This document shows positions 1 through 6,374 of a DNA stretch of 8,955 nt, piece by piece. Numbering within the stretch: the first letter of the stretch is position 1; each line of letters begins with the position of its first letter. The notes under the pieces are model-generated. The model had not been told where the DNA came from, ran no database searches, and saw only the letters and a program-made list of their open reading frames with translations. The stretch covers positions 1-8,955 of the forward strand of contig CAJLFU010000059.1 in the NCBI GenBank assembly GCA_905205995.1, read 5' to 3'. The stretch is from an uncultured Haemophilus sp. Its GTDB lineage: Bacteria; Pseudomonadota; Gammaproteobacteria; Enterobacterales; Pasteurellaceae. Made by a program: the position numbers and the translations under genes.

Positions 1-66
1 CGTGTTAACGGATTCATGCCGCCAGTTGAGTTTTTACAATGGATTGAGAAAATCAGTAAAGCATAA
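1..66 (+). CDS. dsbD: C-terminal end of probable thiol:disulfide interchange protein DsbD (partial)
   Basis: Only the last 21 codons and a TAA stop are present; the gene begins before the window. The visible residues include RVNGFMPPVEFLQWIEKISK. The opening RVxGF pattern followed by a short helix-like tail resembles the end of the C-terminal thioredoxin-like domain of DsbD (E. coli DsbD ends with a similar RVTGF segment, from memory). DsbD is an inner-membrane protein that carries electrons from cytoplasmic thioredoxin to periplasmic disulfide isomerases and cytochrome c maturation proteins. From memory, H. influenzae also carries dsbD close upstream of purH, which supports the call. None of the catalytic cysteines fall in this fragment, so the name rests on a short tail and on context. 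Confidence 0.66.
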   Translation, partial: RVNGFMPPVEFLQWIEKISKA

Positions 67-108
67 AATTATTTCCTAATCGTAAAAAGTCCTTTTCGAT
101 TTGAGGTA

Positions 109-137
109 TTGTTTGGCTTTGAGTTAATCATTAATAT
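109..137 (+). promoter_or_regulatory. Candidate promoter for the DoxX-family gene
   Basis: A -35-like TTGTTT (109-114) and a -10-like TAATAT (132-137) are separated by 17 bases, about 45 bases before the DoxX start codon. Spacing is ideal and the -10 matches 4 of 6 consensus bases. The preceding gene ends at 66 with no obvious terminator, so read-through from dsbD is also possible. No experimental start site is known to me. Confidence 0.4.
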
Positions 138-181
138 ACACCCCCGTTCTCAAATCACTTTTATTTTATTAGGAAAACTTT

Positions 182-580
182 ATGAAAAATTTAGAAAAAT
201 ACTCTCCGTATGTTTTAGCTTTATTGCGTATCGTTGCTGCGTATATGTTTATCTTACATGGCACAGCGAAATTCTGGGAATTCCCAATTTCAATGACGGG
301 CGGTAACGGCGCAGTGGGCGATCCAATGATGATCGTTGGTGGAGTAATCGAGATTGTCGGTTCAATCCTATTAATTTTAGGTTTATTTGTTCGCCCAGCG
401 GCATTTATCCTTTCGGGTCAAATGGCTTATGCGTATTTCTTTATGCACGTTGCAGGTAAAGGGAATTTATTCTTCCCAATCGCGAACGGTGGTGAACTTG
501 CTTTACTTTACTCTCTCGTGTTCTTCTATTTTGTGTTTGCTGGTGCCGGTGCATTTTCTTTAGATAACCGCAAACGCTAA
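182..580 (+). CDS. DoxX family integral membrane protein
   Basis: This 132-residue protein has four predicted membrane segments at about residues 9-30, 48-69, 72-90 and 104-126. That matches the usual size and layout of the DoxX family. Family-like features are the LLRIVAAYMFILHGTAKF opening helix with its HG..KF signature and the glycine-rich second helix (GGVIEIVGSILLILGLF). DoxX proteins sit in the inner membrane. Members have been linked to quinone-dependent or thiosulfate oxidation and to oxidative-stress complexes, but the role of most bacterial members is not settled. The ATG at 182 has an AGGA ribosome site at 171-174, seven bases upstream. The gene lies between a probable dsbD tail and a strong terminator, so it is likely its own unit or the last gene of a dsbD transcript. 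The family call is firm; the cellular role is not known. Confidence 0.88.
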   Translation: MKNLEKYSPYVLALLRIVAAYMFILHGTAKFWEFPISMTGGNGAVGDPMMIVGGVIEIVGSILLILGLFVRPAAFILSGQMAYAYFFMHVAGKGNLFFPIANGGELALLYSLVFFYFVFAGAGAFSLDNRKR

Positions 581-604
581 TCACATTATTCACACTGTTA
601 GATT

Positions 605-628
605 GCCCGCATTTTGCGGGCTTTTTTG
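605..628 (+). terminator. Rho-independent terminator after the DoxX gene
   Basis: GCCCGC (605-610) pairs perfectly with GCGGGC (616-621) around a five-base ATTTT loop and is followed directly by six Ts. This is a classic strong intrinsic terminator. It lies 24 bases after the DoxX stop codon and insulates that gene from the purH promoter. Confidence 0.93.
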
Positions 629-663
629 TTTTCTAAACCTCCTAAATAAGCAGTCGAATCTTG

Positions 664-672
664 AAGTGCGCT
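664..672 (+). repeat. Degenerate DNA uptake signal (8 of 9)
   Basis: AAGTGCGCT differs from the Haemophilus uptake core AAGTGCGGT at one base. It is followed by an A/T-rich run, as the extended uptake motif expects. It may be a decayed or low-affinity copy. Confidence 0.4.
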
Positions 673-689
673 TACCAGGAAATTTTTTC

Positions 690-718
690 TACATAAACGC
701 AAACGTTTGCGTTATAAT
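690..718 (+). promoter_or_regulatory. purH promoter
   Basis: A perfect consensus -10 box TATAAT (713-718) directly follows the PurR palindrome. At 17-base spacing the -35 position (690-695) reads TACATA, a poor match (3 of 6). The strong -10 with a weak -35, and an operator in the spacer, suits a repressible biosynthetic promoter. Transcription should begin near 725, giving a leader of roughly 35 bases. Confidence 0.8.
697..712 (+). promoter_or_regulatory. PurR operator upstream of purH
   Basis: ACGCAAACGTTTGCGT is a perfect 16-base palindrome and matches the classic PurR consensus. In enterobacteria PurR with bound hypoxanthine or guanine represses purine genes through this site. It occupies most of the -35 to -10 spacer of the purH promoter, so bound PurR would block RNA polymerase. 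Binding here is inferred; a PurR homologue is not in this window. Confidence 0.95.
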
Positions 719-760
719 TCCCCGCGCTTATTTTTAACTATTTAATTAAAGGAAAATGTA

Positions 761-2359
761 ATGACAGATCGTCCAATTCGTCAGGCTTTACTGAGTGTTT
801 CTGATAAAACCGGTATCGTAGAATTTGCTCAAGGTTTAGTACAGCGTGGTGTAAAGCTACTTTCCACAGGCGGTACCGCAAAATTGTTGGAGCAACATGG
901 TTTGCCGGTGACTGAAGTGTCTGATTATACGGGGTTCCCAGAAATGATGGACGGTCGTGTGAAAACCTTGCATCCAAAAGTACATGGCGGGATTCTTGGT
1001 CGTCGTGGTACAGATGATGCTATCATGCAGCAACATGGCATTGAAGGCATTGATATGGTCGTCGTGAATTTATATCCATTTGCAGCCACTGTGGCTAAAC
1101 CAGATTGCACCTTGGCTGATGCGGTAGAAAATATCGATATTGGTGGGCCAACCATGGTGCGTTCTGCAGCGAAAAACCATAAAGATGTGGCGATTGTGGT
1201 GAATAATCATGATTTCAATGCAATTCTTGCAGAGATGGATAAACATCAAAACAGCCTAACGCTTGAAACCCGTTTTGATCTTGCGATTAAAGCATTTGAA
1301 CATACTGCTCAATATGATTCCATGATTGCTAACTACTTTGGACAAATGGTGAAACCATATCATGTGGCAGAGGAAGAAGATGCCAATGCGAAGTGCGGTC
1401 AATTCCCACGGACTTTAAATCTTAACTTCGTGCGTAAACAAACCATGCGTTACGGTGAAAATGCCCATCAAAATGCTGCCTTCTATGTTGATTTGAATGT
1501 GAAAGAGGCGAGCGTGGCTACGGCTAATCAACTCCAAGGTAAAGCCTTGTCTTACAATAATATTGCAGACACCGATGCGGCACTTGAATGCGTGAAAGAA
1601 TTTGATGAGCCAGCTTGTGTGATTGTTAAACACGCCAATCCATGCGGTGTCGCTTTAGGTAAAGATATTTTAGACGCCTATAATCGTGCTTACCAAACCG
1701 ATCCAACTTCTGCATTTGGCGGCATTATTGCGTTCAACCGTGAATTAGACGAAAAAACTGCGAATGAAATTGTGGAGCGCCAATTCGTTGAAGTGATCAT
1801 TGCGCCTAAAGTTTCTACTGAAGCACAAGAAGTGATCAAACGTAAGAAAAATGTTCGTTTGCTTGAATGTGGTGAATGGACGTCACGTTCTGAACGTTTA
1901 GATTTCAAACGTGTAAACGGCGGTTTATTAGTACAAGATGCGGATTTAGGCATGGTTGGTGTGGATGATTTAAAAGTGGTGAGCAAACGTCAACCAACCG
2001 CACAAGAATTAAAAGATTTATTGTTCTGCTGGAAAGTGGCGAAATTTGTGAAATCGAATGCCATTGTTTACGCCAAAGACAATCAAACTATCGGCATTGG
2101 TGCAGGTCAAATGAGCCGTGTGTACTCGGCCAAAATTGCAGGTATCAAAGCTCAGGATGAAGGTTTAACTGTCGCAGGTTGCGTGATGGCATCTGATGCG
2201 TTCTTCCCATTCCGTGACGGTATTGATGCAGCGGCGAAAGTAGGGATTCAATGTGTGATCCATCCAGGTGGCTCAATGCGCGATCAAGAAGTCATCGATG
2301 CAGCAGATGAACATAATATGGTGATGGTATTAACTGGAATGCGTCATTTTAGACATTAA
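761..2359 (+). CDS. purH: Bifunctional AICAR formyltransferase / IMP cyclohydrolase
   Basis: This cytoplasmic enzyme performs the last two steps of de novo purine synthesis. It formylates AICAR using 10-formyl-tetrahydrofolate, then closes the ring to give IMP. The 532 residues are close to the E. coli length of 529. The N-terminal cyclohydrolase domain (about 1-200) shows the STGGTAKLL turn and the MDGRVKTLHPKVHGGIL motif (63-79). The formyltransferase domain carries RYGENAHQ, the catalytic VKHANPCG motif (K290, H291) and a C-terminal VIHPGGSMRDQEVI segment. The ATG at 761 has AAAGGA at 748-753 with seven-base spacing; another ATG at 756 is out of frame. It is the first gene of a PurR-type unit, with purD downstream. 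An exact DNA uptake signal lies inside the coding region at 1391. No break or missing motif is seen. Confidence 0.98.
   Translation: MTDRPIRQALLSVSDKTGIVEFAQGLVQRGVKLLSTGGTAKLLEQHGLPVTEVSDYTGFPEMMDGRVKTLHPKVHGGILGRRGTDDAIMQQHGIEGIDMVVVNLYPFAATVAKPDCTLADAVENIDIGGPTMVRSAAKNHKDVAIVVNNHDFNAILAEMDKHQNSLTLETRFDLAIKAFEHTAQYDSMIANYFGQMVKPYHVAEEEDANAKCGQFPRTLNLNFVRKQTMRYGENAHQNAAFYVDLNVKEASVATANQLQGKALSYNNIADTDAALECVKEFDEPACVIVKHANPCGVALGKDILDAYNRAYQTDPTSAFGGIIAFNRELDEKTANEIVERQFVEVIIAPKVSTEAQEVIKRKKNVRLLECGEWTSRSERLDFKRVNGGLLVQDADLGMVGVDDLKVVSKRQPTAQELKDLLFCWKVAKFVKSNAIVYAKDNQTIGIGAGQMSRVYSAKIAGIKAQDEGLTVAGCVMASDAFFPFRDGIDAAAKVGIQCVIHPGGSMRDQEVIDAADEHNMVMVLTGMRHFRH
1391..1399 (+). repeat. DNA uptake signal sequence inside purH
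   Basis: Exact AAGTGCGGT, the core motif recognised during natural transformation in the H. influenzae clade. It encodes KCG within PurH. The A/T-rich flank is only partly present. Confidence 0.85.
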
Positions 2360-2372
2360 TTTATGTCGTCAC

Positions 2373-2399
2373 TTCGCTCAATGAGCGAATTACTTTTTT
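2373..2399 (+). terminator. Terminator-like hairpin just after purH
   Basis: TTCGCTC (2373-2379) pairs with GAGCGAA (2383-2389) around a three-base AAT loop. A spacer of TTAC and then six Ts (2394-2399) follow. The stem is only seven pairs with four G-C pairs, and the T run is displaced, so termination is probably partial. It lies 13 bases after the purH stop, inside what should be a purH-purD unit, where it could reduce downstream transcription. Confidence 0.55.
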
Positions 2400-2406
2400 A
2401 CTTATT

Positions 2407-2447
2407 CCTCCCCCCTCTTTCGTAAAGAGGGGGCAGGGGGAGATTTA
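2407..2447 (-). repeat. Intergenic dyad element, copy A (inverted orientation)
   Basis: The core hairpin pairs CCCCCTCTTT (2411-2420) with AAAGAGGGGG (2424-2433) around a CGT loop, followed by CAGGGGGAGATTT. Its reverse complement closely matches copy B at 2489-2524. Short C-rich/G-rich dyads of this AAATCTCCCC..CCCCTCTTT type recur between genes in Haemophilus and relatives; I recall them being called intergenic dyad sequences. No coding capacity. Function is unknown; proposals for such elements include transcript ends, mRNA stability and nucleoid binding. Confidence 0.75.
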
Positions 2448-2488
2448 AACGATGCTAAATATACTATGAGGTTGAAATAACTTCTGCC

Positions 2489-2524
2489 AAATCTCCCCTA
2501 CCCCTCTTTGCTAAAGAGGGGGAT
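2489..2524 (+). repeat. Intergenic dyad element, copy B
   Basis: It begins AAATCTCCCCTA. The core hairpin then pairs CCCCTCTTT (2501-2509) with AAAGAGGGG (2513-2521) around a GCT loop. It is the inverted partner of copy A, with a 41-base A/T-richer spacer between them (2448-2488). Each copy can fold alone, or the two can pair together into one long stem of about 34 imperfect pairs. The 3' edge is 27 bases before the purD start codon, so the fold could affect purD expression. Confidence 0.75.
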
Positions 2525-2551
2525 TAAATTCAAAAAGATACAAGGAGCATT

Positions 2552-3841
2552 ATGAATATCCTCATCATCGGTAACGGCGGGCGTGAACACGCCTTGGCTT
2601 GGAAAGCAGCACAATCTCCATTAGCAGACAAAGTTTTTGTCGCACCAGGCAACGCGGGTACAGCATTAGAGCAAAAAGTAGAAAACGTAAACATTTCTGC
2701 GACTGATGTTCCCGCATTAGTGAAATTTGCTCAAGATAACCAAATTGGATTGACCATTGTAGGACCAGAGGCACCGCTGGTAATTGGTGTGGTGGATGCA
2801 TTTCGTGAGGCAGGATTGAAAATTTTTGGTCCAACTAAAGCAGCAGCGCAATTGGAAGGTTCGAAAGCATTCACCAAAGACTTCCTCGCGCGTCACAAAA
2901 TTCCAACGGCAGAATATCAGAACTTCACCGAAGTAGAACCTGCCTTGGCGTACTTGAGTGAAAAAGGTGCGCCAATTGTCGTAAAAGCGGATGGTTTGGC
3001 GGCGGGCAAAGGTGTAATCGTTGCAATGACATTGCAGGAAGCGGAAGAGGCTGTGCGTGATATGCTTTCTGGCAATGCTTTTGGTGAAGCGGGTAGCCGA
3101 GTGGTGATTGAAGAGTTTCTAGATGGCGAAGAAGCCAGTTTTATCGTCATGGTAGATGGTAAAAACGTTGAACCTATGGCGACTAGTCAAGATCATAAAC
3201 GCGTGGGCGAAAATGATACAGGCTTAAATACTGGCGGTATGGGCGCGTATTCGCCTGCGCCAGTGGTGACACCAGAAATTCATGATCGTATTATGCGTGA
3301 AGTGATTTATCCAACAGTCAATGGCATGGCGGCAGAAGGCAATGTTTACACAGGTTTTCTGTATGCAGGATTAATGATTATGCCGAATGGTCAGCCAAAA
3401 GTGATTGAATTTAACTGTCGTTTTGGCGATCCAGAAACCCAGCCAATTATGCTACGACTTGAATCAGATCTGGTAGGATTTTGTCTTAAAGCTTGCGATG
3501 GTAAATTGGACGAAGTGAAATCCCAATGGAATCCTAAATCTTCCTTAGGGATTGTTTTGGCGGCTGAAGGCTATCCAGGTGATTATCGCAAAGGCGATGA
3601 AATCACTGGTTTGCCACAAAGTGCGGTCGAAAATGAGAAAGTTTTCTTAGCGGGTGTTGCAGAACAAGAAGGCAAGTTAGTCACGAACGGCGGTCGCGTG
3701 CTTTGTGTTACTGCATTAGGCGAAAGCGTATTTGAAGCGCAACAAAAAGCCTTAAAACTCGCTGAGCAAATTCAATGGTCTGGACGTTTTTATCGTCGAG
3801 ATATTGGTTATCGTGCTGTTGAACGTGAGCAGCAAAAATAA
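2552..3841 (+). CDS. purD: Phosphoribosylamine--glycine ligase (GAR synthetase)
   Basis: This cytoplasmic ATP-grasp enzyme joins phosphoribosylamine and glycine to give GAR, the second step of purine synthesis. The 429 residues equal the E. coli length as I recall it. Visible features in order are the N-terminal GNGGREHALAWK loop (7-18), an IVGPEAPL segment, the ATP-grasp KADGLAAGKGV motif starting at K145, an NTGGMGAYSP segment, and the metal-binding EFNCRFGDPETQ motif (E286, N288). The ATG at 2552 has AAGGAG at 2542-2547, with a short four-base spacing. No separate PurR operator is visible before it, so it most likely depends on the purH promoter and must be read through the terminator-like hairpin and paired dyads. 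GlyA, encoded downstream, makes its glycine substrate. An exact DNA uptake signal lies inside at 3619. Confidence 0.98.
   Translation: MNILIIGNGGREHALAWKAAQSPLADKVFVAPGNAGTALEQKVENVNISATDVPALVKFAQDNQIGLTIVGPEAPLVIGVVDAFREAGLKIFGPTKAAAQLEGSKAFTKDFLARHKIPTAEYQNFTEVEPALAYLSEKGAPIVVKADGLAAGKGVIVAMTLQEAEEAVRDMLSGNAFGEAGSRVVIEEFLDGEEASFIVMVDGKNVEPMATSQDHKRVGENDTGLNTGGMGAYSPAPVVTPEIHDRIMREVIYPTVNGMAAEGNVYTGFLYAGLMIMPNGQPKVIEFNCRFGDPETQPIMLRLESDLVGFCLKACDGKLDEVKSQWNPKSSLGIVLAAEGYPGDYRKGDEITGLPQSAVENEKVFLAGVAEQEGKLVTNGGRVLCVTALGESVFEAQQKALKLAEQIQWSGRFYRRDIGYRAVEREQQK
3619..3627 (+). repeat. DNA uptake signal sequence inside purD
   Basis: Exact AAGTGCGGT followed by CGAAAAT, which fits the A/T-rich extension of the Haemophilus uptake motif. 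It encodes part of QSAVEN in PurD. Confidence 0.88.
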
Positions 3842-3865
3842 CTACATTAAATGTTAAGGTATTGA

Positions 3866-5089
3866 ATGGATTATAAAAATAAAGAATTATGTCGTCTTCG
3901 CACAATCAGTTTTTTTCTGACGCTACATAAAGATAAAACGCAATGGGAAGACGCCCTTTATTCGGTGAAACGTGATGTGGATTTGTTATTACCTGCTGTG
4001 CAGAAAGCAGGTTATACCTTGCAATCGATTCGAGTGATTACCAATCCCTTTGGTGAATATTTGGATTTAACCAATTTACAGACAGCAAAAGCAGATTTGC
4101 AGTATTTAACGGAATTATTGAATAAATTTAATGAAAGTGGAATTCGTCTTCGATTTGCAATAGGCGCGGCGAGAAATAAAGAGGAAATTGCTTTATTACC
4201 AGAGTTAATCGCGGCTTATGGCGACTTGTGTAATGCTTGCGTAAATGTACCATTAGATGAAAATGGTGTGTTAGATAATGAACTTATTGAGCAATCTGTT
4301 TATGCCGTACAACGAATTGCAAATATCACACCACGTGGCGAAGGCAATTTTAACTTTACTGTGAATTTTAACTGCAAGCCATTTATTCCTTATTTCCCCG
4401 CCGGTTATCATCTAAGTCATTTACCAAACAGTTTTGTCATTGGTTTAGAAACACCCGATTTATTAGTCGAAGTATTAAAATCTGTACCAAAATCGCCTCA
4501 TAATCAATTTTATGCTGATTGTTATCAGGCTATGTCGCAAGCCCTGCAATATCATGTAGATCAAGTATTAGAGATGTTAAGTGCGGTCAAATTATCAGGT
4601 GAATTTGAATTTGCAGGCATTGATAGTTCGGCGGCACCATCTAAAAATTGTTCATCCATGACAAAAGTGTATGAATTAATGGGATTGCCCTATTTTGGTG
4701 CGGCTGGTTCAGTAGAAGTTTCTGCTTTACTGACAAAAGTTTTTAAATCAATCCAACACGTGCCATTGGTTGGGTTCTCTGGATTGATGTTGGCGGTGAC
4801 AGAAGATTTAGGTTTAGCCGAAGGTACACAAAAACACTATTTTGATATCCGTGCTTTACTGACTTATAGTGCAGTATGTGGTATCGGTTTAGACACAGTC
4901 CCAGTGGCGGGAGATGTCAAGGCAGAAAGCATTGCAGCTATTATGCGCGACACGGGAACGATGGCATTTCGCTTAAATAAACCACTAACTGTACGTTTAT
5001 TTCCCATTCCGAATAAGGTTGCAGGTGAAATATCAGAATTTGAGAGTGATGATTTATGTAACTGCCGCCTTTTACATATTCCTGATTAA
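3866..5089 (+). CDS. DUF711 (UPF0210) family protein
   Basis: This 407-residue protein carries the conserved blocks of the DUF711 family: FNFTVNFNCKPFIPYFPAGYH (162-182, read as a diagnostic stretch), GIDSSAAP (251-258), a GLPYFGAAGSVEVSALLT block (273-290), CGIGLDTVPVAGD (338-350) and KPLTVRLFPIPNKVAGE (372-388). The family's reaction is unknown to me. A structure of a pneumococcal member was, as I recall, grouped with the glycyl-radical-enzyme barrel fold, but no glycyl-radical motif is seen here. It has no signal peptide or membrane segment, so it is probably cytoplasmic. Nine cysteines include CNAC (122-125) and CNC (398-400). The ATG has AAGG at 3856-3859 with six-base spacing. It starts 24 bases after purD with no terminator between, so cotranscription with purHD is likely. 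Family members are often somewhat longer (about 450 residues). Confidence 0.88.
   Translation: MDYKNKELCRLRTISFFLTLHKDKTQWEDALYSVKRDVDLLLPAVQKAGYTLQSIRVITNPFGEYLDLTNLQTAKADLQYLTELLNKFNESGIRLRFAIGAARNKEEIALLPELIAAYGDLCNACVNVPLDENGVLDNELIEQSVYAVQRIANITPRGEGNFNFTVNFNCKPFIPYFPAGYHLSHLPNSFVIGLETPDLLVEVLKSVPKSPHNQFYADCYQAMSQALQYHVDQVLEMLSAVKLSGEFEFAGIDSSAAPSKNCSSMTKVYELMGLPYFGAAGSVEVSALLTKVFKSIQHVPLVGFSGLMLAVTEDLGLAEGTQKHYFDIRALLTYSAVCGIGLDTVPVAGDVKAESIAAIMRDTGTMAFRLNKPLTVRLFPIPNKVAGEISEFESDDLCNCRLLHIPD
4579..4587 (+). repeat. DNA uptake signal sequence inside the DUF711 gene
   Basis: Exact AAGTGCGGT followed by CAAATTAT, a good fit to the extended motif. Its presence argues that this gene has been in a Haemophilus-type genome long enough to gain a signal, or came from a close relative. 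Confidence 0.88.
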
Positions 5090-5152
5090 ACGAAAATTTC
5101 CCTATTTTGTTGTGATCAACGCTATCCCTACTGTCAATAAAAGGAGTATCTC

Positions 5153-5698
5153 ATGAGAAAATTAATATTAGGTAGCTTTGTTGCTGCATTATTAACAGGT
5201 TGCTCGGGGGCTTCAAATGTCTCACAAAGTAAAACATTAGATGGCGAGTGGATTTGTCATACTATCCCGACACAAGATAAACAAACTTACGATCGCTTAG
5301 ATCACTTTGTCTTAAAGCCAGATGGAACAGGCGCCTTGCGAGGCATTTCCTACATTGAATTGGATAAAGAGACGACTGTTCGTTATTTAACAAAAGGTAA
5401 GGTGAAATGGCAGAGCCAAAATAATGTCTTGAGTTTTGATTTTGTTAATCGCGCGATGGTGCCTGCGCATAGTAACAATGTGGCTAAAGCCATCAAGCAA
5501 GATAAGAAATTACAAAAACAAGAAAAAGAGAAATTAGCTACGTTTTATAGTAAATCAGGCGATCACGTGAATATGCCAATTGAACTTAAACAGAATGGCA
5601 ATCAACTAATTTTAGGTAAGGATTTTGCGACTTGCCGACGAGTCACCGAGAATGACAAAGATATTCAGTTATTGAATCAGTGGTTTGTGACGAAATAA
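5153..5698 (+). CDS. Predicted outer-membrane lipoprotein, first of a tandem pair
   Basis: This 181-residue protein is not recognised by family. A basic start, a hydrophobic stretch and the lipobox LLTGC place the lipidated cysteine at C17. Residue +2 is serine, not aspartate, so Lol sorting to the outer membrane is expected. The mature part opens with a GEWIC segment (31-35). Two further cysteines, C35 and C161, could form a disulfide. Alternating polar and hydrophobic segments suggest a small beta-rich fold followed by a lysine-rich helical stretch (111-128). It is clearly paralogous to the next gene: shared elements are MRKL.LGS, GEWICH/GDWICH, RGIS.I, RYL...K.KWQ, L.(F/Y)DF, AHS..VAK and GDH. 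AAGGAG at 5141-5146 sets the ATG with six-base spacing. It lies 63 bases after the DUF711 gene without a clear terminator. Function unknown. Confidence 0.85.
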   Translation: MRKLILGSFVAALLTGCSGASNVSQSKTLDGEWICHTIPTQDKQTYDRLDHFVLKPDGTGALRGISYIELDKETTVRYLTKGKVKWQSQNNVLSFDFVNRAMVPAHSNNVAKAIKQDKKLQKQEKEKLATFYSKSGDHVNMPIELKQNGNQLILGKDFATCRRVTENDKDIQLLNQWFVTK

Positions 5699-5713
5699 AT
5701 ATAATTATTTTAA

Positions 5714-5738
5714 GCTTGATAAAAAAACAAGCATGATT
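5714..5738 (+). terminator. Weak hairpin after the first lipoprotein gene
   Basis: GCTTG (5714-5718) pairs with CAAGC (5728-5732) around a nine-base A-rich loop. ATGATTTT follows. The short stem and poor T run make it at best a weak terminator. Confidence 0.3.
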
Positions 5739-5741
5739 TTA

Positions 5742-5750
5742 ACCGCACTT
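5742..5750 (-). repeat. DNA uptake signal sequence between the lipoprotein genes
   Basis: Exact ACCGCACTT, the complement of the uptake core. On the minus strand it is followed by TAAAATC, fitting the A/T extension. It forms the left arm of the inverted pair described at 5743-5767. Confidence 0.9.
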
Positions 5751-5767
5751 TATTTTTGATAGTGCGG
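5743..5767. repeat. Inverted uptake-signal pair forming a hairpin
   Basis: CCGCACT (5743-5749) pairs with AGTGCGG (5761-5767) around an 11-base loop. The left arm belongs to a perfect uptake signal; the right arm is a degenerate copy (seven of nine bases). Inverted uptake-signal pairs often lie at gene ends in Haemophilus and can act as terminators. Here no T run follows, and the hairpin ends only 15 bases before the ribosome site of the second lipoprotein gene. Confidence 0.7.
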
Positions 5768-5795
5768 AAATCAACTTAATAAAAGGAGTATTACT

Positions 5796-6365
5796 ATGAG
5801 AAAATTAGTATTAGGTAGTCTTGTCGCTGTATTGCTATCGGGATGTGCAACGGCACATCAGCAAACTGAACAGGAAAAAGCGTTGGTGGGCGATTGGATT
5901 TGCCATGTTAAGCCTGCGGCAAAAGCCCCTTTACCAGTCGAGCATTTTGATTACATCACCTATCGCGCGGATCAAACTGTGCTGATGCGTGGTATCTCTC
6001 AGATCGATACAAAAGAAGGTTGGATGCGTTATCTGCTACAAGCTAAAGCTAAATGGCAGGCTAATGATGGTAAGTTGAGTTATGATTTTACCGATCGTCT
6101 ATTTAAAGCCGCCCATTCACCACAAGTCGCAAAAATCATTGAACAATCACCAGAATTAAAAGAATTCGATAAGGAATCTGTTTCACCTTGTAGCAACTGT
6201 GGTGATCATCTAGACATGAAGATTAAAATGAAAAGTCCAACAAGGATGACAAATTTTAATACTTATACGAAAGAAACCAGCCAATGCCGCAAACTCAGTG
6301 CTGGTGAGAAAACAAAAGAAGTTAAATTAATTGAAAAATTAGTGAAAGAAAAAGGCTCGATTTAG
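5796..6365 (+). CDS. Predicted outer-membrane lipoprotein, second of a tandem pair
   Basis: This 189-residue protein is not recognised by family. The lipobox LLSGC puts the lipidated cysteine at C17, with alanine at +2, consistent with outer-membrane sorting. The mature region opens with GDWIC (32-36). It shares with its upstream neighbour the signal peptide, the GxWICH block, MRGISQI, MRYL..AKAKWQ, LSYDF and AHSPQVAK. Unlike the neighbour it has five cysteines: C17, C36, C132, C135 and C164. C132 and C135 form a CSNC (CxxC) pair just before GDH, where the paralogue has YSKS. C36 and C164 match C35 and C161 of the paralogue. The ATG follows AAGGAG at 5783-5788 with seven-base spacing. The AATAAAAGGAGTAT bases around this site are the same before both genes, so the duplication included the translation start region. 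Function unknown. Confidence 0.85.
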   Translation: MRKLVLGSLVAVLLSGCATAHQQTEQEKALVGDWICHVKPAAKAPLPVEHFDYITYRADQTVLMRGISQIDTKEGWMRYLLQAKAKWQANDGKLSYDFTDRLFKAAHSPQVAKIIEQSPELKEFDKESVSPCSNCGDHLDMKIKMKSPTRMTNFNTYTKETSQCRKLSAGEKTKEVKLIEKLVKEKGSI

Positions 6366-6374
6366 ATAAATGAA

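Noticed and set aside
109..306. 65-codon open frame overlapping the DoxX gene start.
   Set aside because: It overlaps the well-supported DoxX gene in another frame, has no good ribosome site and encodes no recognisable protein.
925..1155. Minus-strand open frames within purH, purD and glyA.
   Set aside because: They mirror strongly conserved coding sequence on the + strand and lack ribosome sites or recognisable products.
2460..2465. TATACT as a -10 box for a purD promoter between the dyad copies.
   Set aside because: There is no -35-like sequence 16-18 bases upstream; that position reads GGGGAG inside dyad copy A.
2401..2525. CRISPR array or transposon ends in the purH-purD gap.
   Set aside because: Only two inverted copies exist, with no regular spacers and no transposase; dyad repeats explain the structure.
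5106..5119. FNR-like or CRP-like site before the first lipoprotein gene (ATCAA with a poor opposite half; TGTGA half-site).
   Set aside because: Only one half matches well, eight of ten bases for FNR, and no properly spaced promoter could be placed beside it.
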